34,739 nt of DNA. Origin: JANRIG01 sp033765235. Its GTDB lineage: Bacteria; Bacteroidota; Bacteroidia; Cytophagales; UBA9547. The translations under genes were made by a program, and so were the position numbers. The stretch is taken from the NCBI GenBank assembly GCA_033765235.1, contig JANRIG010000018.1, forward strand, positions 1 through 34,739, read 5' to 3'. Under the pieces are notes generated by a model, which had not been told where the DNA came from, searched no databases, and was given only the letters and a program-made list of their open reading frames with translations. Positions 17,592-27,465 of this stretch are shown here, one piece after another. The first letter of the stretch is position 1, and the number at the start of each line of letters is the position of its first letter.

Positions 17592-18776
17592 TTATTGTTT
17601 ATCAGTACAAATAGAGTTGTACATTTCTATCATTTGTGTGGCTACTGACTGAATATCAAATTTATCTATTAATAATATTTTGGCATTATTTGCTATTGCA
17701 GTTCTAAGTTTATCATCTTTCAATATTTTAATAATTGCTGAGGCCACATCATTTACTTCTAGTGTAGTTACTATTCCTGCATCGTATTTTTGTATTACAT
17801 CATGTATCCCCACTCTATCAGATACCACCACAGGGCATCCGTACATCATGGCTTCTACTACACTCATGCCAAAGTTTTCTGAATATGAGCTGAGCACAAA
17901 ACATGCAGCATGGCTGTAAAGAAGCACTTTTTGCATACCTTTCACCTCTCCTACAAAGTTTACATGGTTTTGTATGCCCAATGCCTTTACTATGCTTATC
18001 AGATTTGGCAATTCATCATCATTATCAGGCCCGGCAATAATGAGCTTATAGTCAGGGTATTGAGGTAGTATATCAGCAAATGCTTGCAATAATATTTCAA
18101 TTCCTTTTTTCTTATTCAACCTTCCCAAAAATAATATATAATTTTTACCAGCCACATCATTATTTGGTACCTCAAGAGCTATGTCGTTGATTTCTATGCC
18201 ATTTTGTATTACTACGCCCGTTGTGCCTGTGTGCAGGTAGTTTTCTACTTTGTCATATTCATCTTGGGTGGTGTAGTGTATATATGCTGCATTGTGCAAA
18301 CATTTTTTGGCAATTAATAAGTAGTATATTTTTTTAATAATGGATGATTTTATGTTTATAGTCTCTTCATATATAGTACCTCTCGGCGATATGATATATT
18401 TGATGCCATAGTATTTGCACCAATGGCATGCAGCCCACACCGTAAAATTCCACACAGCCGTGATGTGAACCAAATCATATTTGCGAATATTATTTTTCAG
18501 GTATATGAATATAGGTATGGACAAGTTATAATGTTCATACCCTGTGTAGTTGAAGTATCTTACATTTACCCCATCAATAGTTTGGTATAGATTGCTGTCA
18601 AAATCGTCATTTTGACCTGCATTAGTGGTAGCTACATCTACTTGAACTCCATTTTTTACCAAATATTTATTCAACAAATGTACAGACTGTATAGGTCCTC
18701 CATACCTTGTAGCAGGATAGTATGAAGGTATTACATGAAGTATTTTCAAGATTTTTGATACATTATCAAGATACAA
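17592..18776 (-). CDS. GT4-family glycosyltransferase
   Basis: A 394-aa GT-B fold enzyme using a nucleotide-sugar donor in the cytoplasm. The C-terminal domain shows FLGRLNKKKGIEILL, and the EX7E motif with E300 and E308 in SENFGMSVVEA. The glycine-rich N-terminal acceptor loop is TRYGGPIQS. There is no ATG start: TTG at 18776 gives the longest form, while TTG nine codons later at 18749 yields the typical opening KILHVIPSYYP and is at least as likely. First gene of the - strand operon with the GT39-like and acyltransferase genes, so probably surface glycan assembly. Confidence 0.92.
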   Translation of the reverse strand: MYLDNVSKILKILHVIPSYYPATRYGGPIQSVHLLNKYLVKNGVQVDVATTNAGQNDDFDSNLYQTIDGVNVRYFNYTGYEHYNLSIPIFIYLKNNIRKYDLVHITAVWNFTVWAACHWCKYYGIKYIISPRGTIYEETINIKSSIIKKIYYLLIAKKCLHNAAYIHYTTQDEYDKVENYLHTGTTGVVIQNGIEINDIALEVPNNDVAGKNYILFLGRLNKKKGIEILLQAFADILPQYPDYKLIIAGPDNDDELPNLISIVKALGIQNHVNFVGEVKGMQKVLLYSHAACFVLSSYSENFGMSVVEAMMYGCPVVVSDRVGIHDVIQKYDAGIVTTLEVNDVASAIIKILKDDKLRTAIANNAKILLIDKFDIQSVATQMIEMYNSICTDKQ

Positions 18777-18852
18777 TAATAAAAAAATAATTCATCTGCT
18801 AAAATAATAAATGCTTTGAAAAAGAAATGTGCAGATTTAAGTTTTATATTTC

Positions 18853-19665
18853 TCAACTCAATTTCTCGACTTCTTCAATGGTAAGTCCTGTATTTTGTGC
18901 TACTATTTCTATTGAGTTACCAGTTTTTAGAAAGTTTTTAGCGATGTCTTTTTGTACTTTTTTAGCAGCAAAAGTCAATCTACCTCTATCATCTTGCTCG
19001 CGCATGAGCACATAATCGTAGGCTTCCAATTCCTGTTTTGTCCAATTATGCTTATCTGCACTTTGGTATGCATATTTCAATCCTTCGTCTTTTACACTTT
19101 CAGGAATTACTTCCAAATTTTCAGCATTCTTTATGAAATATACCCATTGGTCTACAATGGTGGTCAATTCTGAGGCTGTTTTGTTGAATTTTGGCAGCTC
19201 TATAAAGTTAAATTCAATATCCTTGATAAAATTTTCTCCTGTTTCTACATCTGTAATTTTGTGGCGATTGATATAGCTAGGGTTTTGGGTGACTTCAAAA
19301 TCCAGAATGCCAATAAAAAATGTCGGGTTTAGTTTTTCATATTCATCTCCACGCTCAATTTGTGCCGTATAGCTTTTGGAAGCATAATATAGCACCCGCT
19401 TGTCAAACCCATCTATTTCTGCTACTTGCATTTCTACAATGTATGTTTTTTGGTTTTGGTCTTTGGCTTTTATATCCACAATGGTAACTTTACCGCCCTT
19501 AATATCAGGCAATTGGTATGGGGTTAATATTTCTACATCTACTATTTTTTGGTCTGTATTCAGCAACAATACTGCGTTGAGAAAAGAAATTAATACCTCT
19601 TTTCTGTTCTCGTTTCCAAATATTTTTCGAAACGCAACGTCATTTTTTACATCTACAAATTTCAT
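18853..19665 (-). CDS. Rpn-family nuclease / PD-(D/E)XK putative transposase
   Basis: A 270-aa member of the Rpn (recombination-promoting nuclease) family. The opening KNDVAFRKIFGNENRK is characteristic, and the catalytic set is D64 with E78-M-Q80, the ExQ form seen in these nucleases. The length and C-terminal helical region are normal and there is no frameshift. Rpn proteins cut DNA and promote recA-independent recombination; in many genomes they occur in multiple copies. It lies alone between the glycan operon and the lipoprotein pair. CAAAGGTA just upstream (19670-19677) is a perfect -7 box on this strand, but would leave almost no leader. Confidence 0.9.
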   Translation of the reverse strand: MKFVDVKNDVAFRKIFGNENRKEVLISFLNAVLLLNTDQKIVDVEILTPYQLPDIKGGKVTIVDIKAKDQNQKTYIVEMQVAEIDGFDKRVLYYASKSYTAQIERGDEYEKLNPTFFIGILDFEVTQNPSYINRHKITDVETGENFIKDIEFNFIELPKFNKTASELTTIVDQWVYFIKNAENLEVIPESVKDEGLKYAYQSADKHNWTKQELEAYDYVLMREQDDRGRLTFAAKKVQKDIAKNFLKTGNSIEIVAQNTGLTIEEVEKLS

Positions 19666-19771
19666 ATCACAAAGGTACTAAATATTGTGAAGTGGTGGTA
19701 TTTTAGTAGTTTTTATGTGGTTTGTATGATGATGATTTTTCGTTCTCATTGCCACAGAGGAAGTCAAAAAG

Positions 19772-20068
19772 CTACTTTACCAATGTCATTTTATTTTGAA
19801 CTACATACTTATTTTTGCCTTCATCGTTGGTGTATAGAAGTAATAAATGTGTTTCGCCTACTCCTACCACATTGCAAGTTCGAAGTATGCTGCTACTCAT
19901 TTTCATAGACTGTATATTTACCTTCAACTCATCACCTATTTCATAGCCAAATGTTTTTTTATTTTCCGGTTTTTTAGTCAGTAAGTACACATCTTCATAA
20001 TTGTACTTCTTGATTTTAAGACGATTATATTTAGTATATGTGGTCACAAATACATAGTTTTTGTTCAA
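19772..20068 (-). CDS. Small protein of unknown function
   Basis: This 98-aa reading frame starts at a TTG 5 nt after the stop of the lipoprotein gene and has no ATG nearby. The product is rich in Lys, Tyr and Val and looks like a small beta-strand protein; no signal peptide or motif is seen. The close spacing to the lipoprotein gene suggests co-transcription. It could be a genuine small gene or a decayed extension, so I hold it loosely. Confidence 0.4.
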   Translation of the reverse strand: MNKNYVFVTTYTKYNRLKIKKYNYEDVYLLTKKPENKKTFGYEIGDELKVNIQSMKMSSSILRTCNVVGVGETHLLLLYTNDEGKNKYVVQNKMTLVK

Positions 20069-20073
20069 CTCTG

Positions 20074-20547
20074 CTATATATTATACATTATTTGCAATTC
20101 ATTTATGTATGCTATGCTGTCGCCCACGTTGAAACCTCTTATTTGTGATTTCATACTTTCTACATATTTGTTGGAATATAAAATATTAGTATTAGCAGTG
20201 GTATCGTATTTACTGCAATCATATACTTCAGCAGATAGTATTACTTCGTTTTTTATTAAAAATGGAAGAAAATAGGTAGTTTTAAAATCTACTGCATAAT
20301 TGGTGATTTTTTCATCTTTATTAAGTTTCAACTTAGCATATAAATTTTGCTTTGCATACATTATCAGTGCTGTCTTGTTGAGCCCACCTATGCCGAATAC
20401 CAAATCAGTGGAGGCATAGCCTGTGACAATAGATGCTAATTTGCAATCAGGTACTACCCCGGTAGAAACATTGCCTGTGTGAAATGCACATGATGTACAC
20501 AACACTAAAATTACGGCTATAGCTGCAAAAGTTGTATTTATTTTCAT
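20074..20547 (-). CDS. Outer-membrane-type lipoprotein (DUF6567-like)
   Basis: A 157-aa protein with a clear lipoprotein signal peptide ending VLCTSC, giving the lipidated cysteine C20. The following AFHTG and VFGIGGLNKTALI regions resemble a family of small Bacteroidota lipoproteins that I recall as DUF6567; its role is unknown. It starts 36 nt after nuoJ on the same strand, where nuoK would normally be, and may be read through from the nuo promoter. Confidence 0.65.
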   Translation of the reverse strand: MKINTTFAAIAVILVLCTSCAFHTGNVSTGVVPDCKLASIVTGYASTDLVFGIGGLNKTALIMYAKQNLYAKLKLNKDEKITNYAVDFKTTYFLPFLIKNEVILSAEVYDCSKYDTTANTNILYSNKYVESMKSQIRGFNVGDSIAYINELQIMYNI

Positions 20548-20583
20548 GGTTGATATATATAATTGGCTGTGGTATACTAGTAA

Positions 20584-21087
20584 TTATGCCACACTTTTGC
20601 CCTCTTCTTTTTTGCCCAGCATCACAGCCCCTATGAGGGCTGCCAAAAATAGGACAGATACCAGCTCAAAGGGCAATAAGAAATCTCTGAATAGCACAAT
20701 TCCCAGATTTTTGATAAGCCCAAGGCTCATATCAGGGTTTGGATTAGTCACTGATACAGTATTTTTTACAGATGCCAACAATAGTATGAATAGCAACCCC
20801 CCCGCCACAGTACCTGCTACTTTAATAAGGGTAGAGCGCTGAGGCTCTGTGTCACTGTTGAGGTTGAGAAACATTATTACAAACAAAAACAATACCATGA
20901 TAGCTCCTGCATATACTATGATATGCACCACTGCCAAAAACTGCGCATTGAGCAATACATAATGCCCCGCTATCGCAAAAAATGTAATAATGAGGTATAG
21001 CACGCTATGTATGGGATTTTTAGCAAATATGACCATGAGTGCACTCAATATGGCCAAAAATGATAAGAAATAAAATAGATTTTGCAT
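20584..21087 (-). CDS. nuoJ: NADH-quinone oxidoreductase subunit J
   Basis: Membrane subunit of respiratory complex I (167 aa, five membrane helices). The central AVVHIIVYAGAIMVLFLFVIM region is the conserved NuoJ helix with a pi-bulge. It follows nuoI by 19 nt. Length and N-terminus are typical. Unlike the usual order, no nuoK follows: a lipoprotein gene begins 36 nt downstream. Confidence 0.96.
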   Translation of the reverse strand: MQNLFYFLSFLAILSALMVIFAKNPIHSVLYLIITFFAIAGHYVLLNAQFLAVVHIIVYAGAIMVLFLFVIMFLNLNSDTEPQRSTLIKVAGTVAGGLLFILLLASVKNTVSVTNPNPDMSLGLIKNLGIVLFRDFLLPFELVSVLFLAALIGAVMLGKKEEGKSVA

Positions 21088-21106
21088 GTATATAAGCTAT
21101 ATGGTA

Positions 21107-21715
21107 TTAAAGTTTGTGCGAAAGTTCCAATTTATGAAAAGTACTTTGTACAGTGGCATTGCCATGGTAATATTTTTCATCTATAGGTCCACCTCCTCGT
21201 ATTTTGCCAATGGGATGATGCTGTTTTTCTACCAATTTGTCTTTGCCATATATGAAATTGCCTCTGTCCACATCTGCCTTAGCTATCTCTTCGTTGGTAA
21301 GGAATATAGCTTGCTTTGGGCATGCCTCCTCACACAGACCGCAAAATATGCACCTGAGCATATTTATCTCATAGGTAGCGGCATATTTTTCTTCTCTGTA
21401 TAGATTTTCTTCGCCTTTGGTACGCTCTGCTGCCACCATAGTGATAGCCTCTGCCGGGCACGAGAGGGCGCATAATCCACAGGCGGTGCAGCGCTCACGA
21501 CCTTGCTCATCTTTTTTCAGCACATGTACTCCGCGATAGTTGCGCGAAAAAAACTTTTTCACTTCAGGGTATTTTATGGTCACCTTACGCATAAAAAAGT
21601 GCCTGATGGTGATAGACATACCTTTGAGTATGGCAGGCACATATATACGCTCCATAAAGGTGAGCTTCTTGTTTGATACTTGTTTTGCCCTGTTTGTATA
21701 CGATATAGCTGCCAT
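21107..21715 (-). CDS. nuoI: NADH-quinone oxidoreductase subunit I (two 4Fe-4S clusters)
   Basis: This peripheral-arm subunit of complex I (202 aa) carries clusters N6a and N6b between NuoG and NuoB. Both ferredoxin motifs are intact: C76-C79-C82-C86 in CTACGLCALSC, and C122-C125-C128-C132 in CIFCGLCEEAC. The ATG at 21715 (MAAISYTNRAK) is the start; the longer frame up to 21859 lies inside nuoH and reads as nonsense. It follows nuoH by 11 nt. Confidence 0.96.
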   Translation of the reverse strand: MAAISYTNRAKQVSNKKLTFMERIYVPAILKGMSITIRHFFMRKVTIKYPEVKKFFSRNYRGVHVLKKDEQGRERCTACGLCALSCPAEAITMVAAERTKGEENLYREEKYAATYEINMLRCIFCGLCEEACPKQAIFLTNEEIAKADVDRGNFIYGKDKLVEKQHHPIGKIRGGGPIDEKYYHGNATVQSTFHKLELSHKL

Positions 21716-21726
21716 AATATTTTTTT

Positions 21727-22758
21727 TTACATTAAGTCTTTGATGAGTATTACAGTGCCTGTGATTACAATGTTGATGATAGCCATAGGTATAAGTCCCG
21801 TCCAGCCGAGGCGCATGAGCTGGTCGTAGCGAAATCGTGGCAATGTCCACCGCACCCACATGAATAAGAATATGAAAAATGATATTTTGGCAAACAACGC
21901 TGCCACACCTATCAGTGCTGCAATGTTTTGCGGCAAATTAAGACTGCTAATAAATGGCACATGATAGCTGCCAAAAAATATGGTAGCCATTACCGCTGAT
22001 GATATGAACATATTGATATATTCTGCAAATAAATAAAAGCCAAGTTTCATAGATGAGTACTCGGTATGGTAGCCTCCTACCAGCTCAGTTTCGCACTCGG
22101 GCAGGTCAAATGGAGCTCTGTTGGTCTCTGCAAAGGCACATATCAAAAATATAAAGAAAGCCAATGGTTGGTACATTACTATCCACCCGTTTTGCGACTG
22201 CCACACAGCCATATCTTTGAGCGAGAGTGACCCTGTCAACATCACCACAGCTATAATAGACAAGCCCATGGCCAGCTCATAACTAATGTTTTGCGAGGCT
22301 GCACGTATGGCACCCAGCAGCGAATATTTATTGTTTGATGCCCAACCGCCAATCATAATCCCATATACACCCATAGATACCACCCCAAATATATATAGTA
22401 TGCCAATATTGATATCAGTGACCATGAGCTCTACCTGTTGCCCCATCACCTCTATGTAGGTGCCCCAGGGTATCACAGCACTGGTCATGCAGGCAGTGAG
22501 CATAGCCAATGACGGACCCATGATAAACAAAAACATATTAGATTGTGAGGGTAATATTTCTTCTTTGAAAAATAGCTTGCCACCATCGGCCAATGGTTGC
22601 AGTATGCCAAATGGTCCTGCACGGTCAGGTCCTATGCGGTCTTGAAAAAATGATGCAAACTTGCGCTCAAAATAGGTAGAGTACATGGCTATGAGCAATG
22701 ATATGGCAAATACTATGCCAATAAGTGCAAATTTGGTAATGATATAGGTTAAGTCCAT
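21727..22758 (-). CDS. nuoH: NADH-quinone oxidoreductase subunit H
   Basis: Membrane subunit of complex I (343 aa, eight helices) that forms the quinone chamber with NuoB and NuoD. Conserved landmarks include ERKFASFFQDRIGPDRAGP near the N-terminus and ETNRAPFDLPECETELVGG in the middle, the acidic loop near the quinone site. It is the first gene of a three-gene nuoHIJ set, not preceded by nuoG, and has its own strong promoter upstream. Confidence 0.97.
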   Translation of the reverse strand: MDLTYIITKFALIGIVFAISLLIAMYSTYFERKFASFFQDRIGPDRAGPFGILQPLADGGKLFFKEEILPSQSNMFLFIMGPSLAMLTACMTSAVIPWGTYIEVMGQQVELMVTDINIGILYIFGVVSMGVYGIMIGGWASNNKYSLLGAIRAASQNISYELAMGLSIIAVVMLTGSLSLKDMAVWQSQNGWIVMYQPLAFFIFLICAFAETNRAPFDLPECETELVGGYHTEYSSMKLGFYLFAEYINMFISSAVMATIFFGSYHVPFISSLNLPQNIAALIGVAALFAKISFFIFLFMWVRWTLPRFRYDQLMRLGWTGLIPMAIINIVITGTVILIKDLM

Positions 22759-23110
22759 GGGTTATGGTATTGCAATATTAATATGATAAATTTATTTGTA
22801 TTTTGACCATATACATCTTAATCTCAGCAAATATAGATAAAGCAACATTAAAACCCCAAAAACTCAATAAACTTTTTACAACAGACTTCAATCACATCAA
22901 AATCAATTTTTTTTATGCTAATTAATCTGAATTTATGCTACCTATTATATTCTGCATATTGTATTTTTTTTCAAAGCGTTTTATGATATGTTTTCTTATG
23001 TTTTTTTACGGTCGTATATCAATCATTCAAAAATTGATAATTATTATGTGATTATATTGCTTTCACTCTTATATTGCACACTGAAAATATCCTAAATTAT
23101 ATATTGACTT
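22759..23110. other. Divergent intergenic region, nuoH / M16 protease
   Basis: This 352-nt stretch is very A/T-rich and holds no gene. The nuoH promoter lies at 22828-22860. For the + strand protease gene I find no clear TAnnTTTG box. No riboswitch or strong hairpin is seen. Confidence 0.5.
22828..22860 (-). promoter_or_regulatory. Predicted nuoHIJ promoter
   Basis: On the - strand, TTTG (22860-22857) is followed after exactly 21 nt by TATATTTG (22835-22828), a perfect match to the Bacteroidota -33/-7 consensus. Transcription should start near 22822, giving a leader of about 64 nt to the nuoH ATG. It implies that nuoHIJ is an independent transcription unit. Confidence 0.7.
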
Positions 23111-26035
23111 ATGAAACATTATTTTATTTGTATTGCCTTATGGGTTGCCACTAACATTTGCACTGCGCAATATACCCCAAAGACAGCCACCGAAGACGGA
23201 TATACCTACACCACCGTATCCAATGACCCCCTTAAAACGCGTATTTATAAACTTCAAAACGGACTCACCGTATATCTCTCATCATACCAAGATGCCCCTC
23301 GCATACAGACATACATAGCCGTGAAAGCGGGTAGCAAAATGGACCCTTCCAGCCTTACAGGCTTGGCACATTATTTGGAGCATATGGTATTCAAAGGCAC
23401 CTCGCGCATAGGCACTTACAACTGGGATGAAGAACAAAAACAACTTGCGGTTATAGAACAGCTATATGAAAAATACAGGATTGCCAAAGACACTGTGGTA
23501 CGAAAAAAACTATACAAACAGATAGACAGTGTGTCTGGAATAGCAGCTAAATATGCCATAGCCAACGAATATGACAAAATGCTCTCTGCTATAGGTGCAC
23601 AAGGCACTAATGCCTACACGTTTGTAGAGCAAACTGTATATGTAAACGATATACCGGCCAATGAGATAGAGCGCTGGGCTACCATAGAAAGTGAACGGTT
23701 TGGGCAAATGGTACCTCGCCTGTTTCACACAGAGTTGGAAGCAGTATATGAAGAAAAAAATCGTTCATTGGACAATGACATGAGCAAAGTAATAGAAACA
23801 ACTTTTAGTGCTATGTTTCCCAACCATCAATACGGCTCACAAACCACCATTGGCACCGTAGAGCACCTCAAAAATCCATCTGTCACTGCTATTAAGGCAT
23901 ATTTTAATACCTATTATGTGCCAAATAATATGGCAATATGCATGAGTGGTGATATAGATTTTGCCAAAACCATCAAAATACTGGATGCTACCTTTGGCAA
24001 AATGACACCCAAACCTGTGCCCGAGTACAAGCCATATACAGAAGCCCCTATCAATCAAATAATTACACGCAAAGTCATAGGACCATCGCCACAAAGCATT
24101 ACTCTCTGCTGGAGATTTCCGGGTGCACAAAACAAAGATGCCATGCTCATGGAAATGTTCAGCCGCATATTGGCCAATGGCAAAGCAGGACTTATGGACT
24201 TAGATTTGGTACAAAAGCAAAAATTGCTTGCAGTGCAGTCATACCCCTTTCGTATGAAAGACTACTCCATACACCTCATATTTGCCATGCCTCGTGCAGA
24301 TCAAAGCCTTGAAGATGTAAAAAAACTAATAATCGGGCAAATAGACTCTATAAAACAAGGCAAATTTGATGAGCAATTGCTCAAAGCCATCATTCTCAAC
24401 GAAAAATTAAGCTTTATGCGACAACTCGAAAGCAATGCAGAGCGTGCAGACTACTTTGCTGATGCATTTATTAAAGATATACCTTGGGACAAATATGTGG
24501 CTACACTCGATGATATGGGCAAAATAACCAAAAAAGATATCGTAGACTTTGCCAATAAATACTACGGCAACAATTACTCTGAAGTGTACAAAACCGTGGG
24601 TAAAGACGAAACCATAAAAAAGGTGGACAAACCTGCAATAACACCTGTAGATCTAAATCGTGAAAAAACATCCCAATTCTACACGCAAGTGATGAATAAA
24701 AATGTGCAAAAAATAGAACCTGTATTTTTAGATTTTGCCAAAGATTTTACCAAAAGCGCATTGGCAAACGGTACTGAAATAAACTATAAACAAAATACTG
24801 AAAATCAAATATTTTACTTAGACTACTTGATAGACATCGGCAATGAACACGACCCCAAATATGCCCTTGCTCTCAGCTATCTTAATTATTTGGGTACTGA
24901 CAAAATGAGTGCCGAACAGGTAAAAAAACAATTTTACAACCTCGCCTGCTCATTCAGCTTCAGCGTGGCAGATGACCGAATGCAACTGTCACTATCAGGC
25001 CTCAGCGAAAATGCCCTACCTGCCCTAAAACTCTTTGAGCAACTCATTGCAGCCCCCAAACCCGACACCGCTGCCTATCGCAAAATGGTAGACGGCATAC
25101 TCAAAGAGCGTACAGATGCCAAATTGGATAAACGCAGCATACTATTCAAAGGATTATTTTCATACGCCATTTATGGTCCTAAATCACCATTTACAAACAT
25201 TATTAGCCAAGCAGACTTACGCAAAATGGCACCCAAAACCCTTACAGACCTGATACCAACCCTTACCCAATATAAACATAAAATAAGATATTACGGACCT
25301 ATGGAAATAAATACACTGAAACAGATGCTTGAAAATGAGCATAAATCTATAGCTGCCCCTAAGTCGTTGCCCGCAAAGACAGCATTCGCTGAAACTGATT
25401 TTAATGAAAACACTGTACTCTTTATCCCTTACGACATGGTGCAAGCAGAGATGGCATTCATAGCTAAATCAGCCCCTTACAATGCCTCTTTGACACCTGT
25501 AATTAATCTTTACAACGAATACTTCGGGGGTAGCATGAGTAGCATAGTATTTCAGGAAATGCGCGAAAGCAAAGCCCTTGCCTATGCCACATTTGCCAGA
25601 TACAGCACCCCTAAAAACAAAGATTATTCCTATATCAACTTAGCCTATATTGGCACTCAAGCAGACAAGCTGTACGAAGCTGCTAAAGGAATGAAAGCGC
25701 TATTAGACTCTGTGCCTAATGCACAAACTACCCTAAACAATGCCAAAGATGCCATCATTAATACCCTCCGTACAGAGCGCATTACCAAAGGAATTATTAT
25801 GTTGAAATATGATGAAAATAATAAATATGGCATCAACTACGACATCAGAAAAAATGTATATGACCAAGTGCCTTCTATGACCTTTGAAAACATCAAACAA
25901 TTTCATGCGCAGTATGTAAAAGGTAAAAAATATAAATTGGTGCTGATAGGTGCCAAAGACAAAATTGACTTCAAAGCATTAGAGAAATTTGGCAAAGTAA
26001 AAGAGCTCAAACTCGAAGAAGTGTTTGGGTATTAA
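23111..26035 (+). CDS. M16 family (insulinase-like) zinc metalloprotease, secreted
   Basis: A 974-aa two-domain M16 peptidase with a signal peptide (MKHYFICIALWVATNICTAQ). The zinc site is the inverted motif H87-YL-E90-H91, with a further acidic ligand in ELEAVYEE at about residues 208-215. The spacing is longer than in pitrilysin because of an insert at about 115-185, which is a feature of some Bacteroidota homologues. The C-terminal half is a second M16-type domain without the HxxEH motif. It probably degrades peptides in the periplasm or at the surface. AMP nucleosidase follows 45 nt downstream, perhaps only by proximity. Confidence 0.93.
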   Translation: MKHYFICIALWVATNICTAQYTPKTATEDGYTYTTVSNDPLKTRIYKLQNGLTVYLSSYQDAPRIQTYIAVKAGSKMDPSSLTGLAHYLEHMVFKGTSRIGTYNWDEEQKQLAVIEQLYEKYRIAKDTVVRKKLYKQIDSVSGIAAKYAIANEYDKMLSAIGAQGTNAYTFVEQTVYVNDIPANEIERWATIESERFGQMVPRLFHTELEAVYEEKNRSLDNDMSKVIETTFSAMFPNHQYGSQTTIGTVEHLKNPSVTAIKAYFNTYYVPNNMAICMSGDIDFAKTIKILDATFGKMTPKPVPEYKPYTEAPINQIITRKVIGPSPQSITLCWRFPGAQNKDAMLMEMFSRILANGKAGLMDLDLVQKQKLLAVQSYPFRMKDYSIHLIFAMPRADQSLEDVKKLIIGQIDSIKQGKFDEQLLKAIILNEKLSFMRQLESNAERADYFADAFIKDIPWDKYVATLDDMGKITKKDIVDFANKYYGNNYSEVYKTVGKDETIKKVDKPAITPVDLNREKTSQFYTQVMNKNVQKIEPVFLDFAKDFTKSALANGTEINYKQNTENQIFYLDYLIDIGNEHDPKYALALSYLNYLGTDKMSAEQVKKQFYNLACSFSFSVADDRMQLSLSGLSENALPALKLFEQLIAAPKPDTAAYRKMVDGILKERTDAKLDKRSILFKGLFSYAIYGPKSPFTNIISQADLRKMAPKTLTDLIPTLTQYKHKIRYYGPMEINTLKQMLENEHKSIAAPKSLPAKTAFAETDFNENTVLFIPYDMVQAEMAFIAKSAPYNASLTPVINLYNEYFGGSMSSIVFQEMRESKALAYATFARYSTPKNKDYSYINLAYIGTQADKLYEAAKGMKALLDSVPNAQTTLNNAKDAIINTLRTERITKGIIMLKYDENNKYGINYDIRKNVYDQVPSMTFENIKQFHAQYVKGKKYKLVLIGAKDKIDFKALEKFGKVKELKLEEVFGY

Positions 26036-26080
26036 TTATTACTATTAAATTTATCAATAAAATAACCACACTATACTATT

Positions 26081-26860
26081 ATGAAATCAAAAGAACAGAT
26101 TGTAGCCAATTGGTTACCTCGATACACAGGCAGACCTCTCAATGAATTTGGTGAGTATATATTACTTACCAATTTTCTCAATTATCTTGAAATATTTGCC
26201 GAGCGATTTGGAGTGCAAGTACAAGGTAGAGATAAAAGTATGCAAACCGTGACAGCAGACAATATCACCTTTATCAACTTTGGCATGGGCAGCCCCAACG
26301 CTGCCACCATCATGGACCTGCTCACTGCCATAGACCCAAAAGCAGTGCTTTTTTTGGGCAAGTGCGGCGGGCTCAAAGATGTGAAACTTGGCGACCTTAT
26401 ACTACCCATAGCTGCTGTGCGCGGCGAGGGCACCAGTGACTCTTATATGCCCAAAGAAATACCTGCATTGCCATCTTTTCGTATGCAAATGGCTGTGTCT
26501 GCCACCATCAAAAAATACAACCTCGACTATTGGACAGGCATGTGCTACACCACCAACCGCCGTGTATGGGAGCATGACGAAAATTTTAAAAAATATTTAC
26601 AAGATATACGTGCCTTGTGCATAGATATGGAAACAGCCACACTTTTCATAGCAGGATTTGCCAACAAAATACCCCACGGAGCTCTGCTACTGGTATCTGA
26701 CAATCCTATGACCCCCGAAGGTGTGAAAACAGAAGAAAGCGACAAAAAGGTGACCACCGAATATGTGAAGCAACATATAAATGTAGGCATAGATGCGCTC
26801 ATAGAACTCCGCGACTCAGGTGAGTCTGTGAAACACCTCCGCTTTGAGCCTTTAAAATAG
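26081..26860 (+). CDS. amn: AMP nucleosidase (short form)
   Basis: A 259-aa enzyme that cleaves AMP to adenine and ribose 5-phosphate, part of purine salvage. The core is a nucleoside-phosphorylase fold: FGMGSPNAAT, LFLGKCGGL and the base/ribose-binding CIDMETATLF are visible. The length fits the short Bacteroidota form, which lacks the N-terminal regulatory domain of the 484-aa E. coli enzyme. ATG at 26081. Confidence 0.9.
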   Translation: MKSKEQIVANWLPRYTGRPLNEFGEYILLTNFLNYLEIFAERFGVQVQGRDKSMQTVTADNITFINFGMGSPNAATIMDLLTAIDPKAVLFLGKCGGLKDVKLGDLILPIAAVRGEGTSDSYMPKEIPALPSFRMQMAVSATIKKYNLDYWTGMCYTTNRRVWEHDENFKKYLQDIRALCIDMETATLFIAGFANKIPHGALLLVSDNPMTPEGVKTEESDKKVTTEYVKQHINVGIDALIELRDSGESVKHLRFEPLK

Positions 26861-26901
26861 TTTTTTTTTGTGTAACAATATGGTGACGAGCCAAGGTGTA
26901 G

Positions 26902-27282
26902 TTATACCACCAGTGCTCCTGCTATATTTGGGTTTTCAGGATTTACAGTAAGTTTTAGCTGAGCCGGATGAATAATCAAATCCATATCCTCAATTGGAAT
27001 GGCACCCAATAGTACCATATTGCCCAATACCAGTGCTCCCGTAAGGCACATTCTGTTCAAATAATTAATTTTTACAGGACCTACATAAGGTACTAATTTC
27101 TTACTGCCGTCTGCTATGGTAACTTCTCTTTTTTCGAACTCTTGAAGTTTTAGCTGAATGGATATGTGCTCAGGAATGCACAAAAACAATGCACCTGTAT
27201 CAACCAAAGCCTTAGCTTGAACCTCTGACAAAGCACTATCTGCAGGGCTTTAAAGTGTGATATTTGCAAATATTCGTCCCAT
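26902..27282 (-). pseudogene. Retropepsin-like (clan AA) aspartic protease gene with in-frame stop at codon 11
   Basis: From the ATG at 27282 the DNA reads MGRIFANITL, then TAA at 27252-27250, then SPADSALSEVQAKALVDTGA and on in the same frame to 26902. The opening matches the usual N-terminus of this small family, and the catalytic D-T-G-A follows at about codon 28. The remainder (to NIAGALVV) is intact. A shorter product could be made from TTG at 27231 (109 aa), which would lose the first beta strand. Either the gene is freshly disabled, the TTG start rescues it, or the stop is a sequencing error. Members of the family are often found in toxin-like or cyanobacterial/Bacteroidota accessory loci; the role is unknown. 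Confidence 0.75.
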
Positions 27283-27465
27283 ATTTTCAATGTAAACGTA
27301 AATATTTATTATCTCAACCAAAAAATTTAATTATATTTTCTAAATCAACATAGTATGTATAGTACACTCATTGCAAGCAGGCTTTTATGGGGTGTATAAA
27401 TTTAGTCTTGTAATAATAATTGAGTATGAATAAGTACCTAATAGATATTGCCAAAGTTAATAATG

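Noticed and set aside
21716..21859. Longer N-terminus for NuoI
   Set aside because: The extra 48 codons lie in the nuoH coding region and do not resemble NuoI; ATG 21715 gives the family N-terminus.
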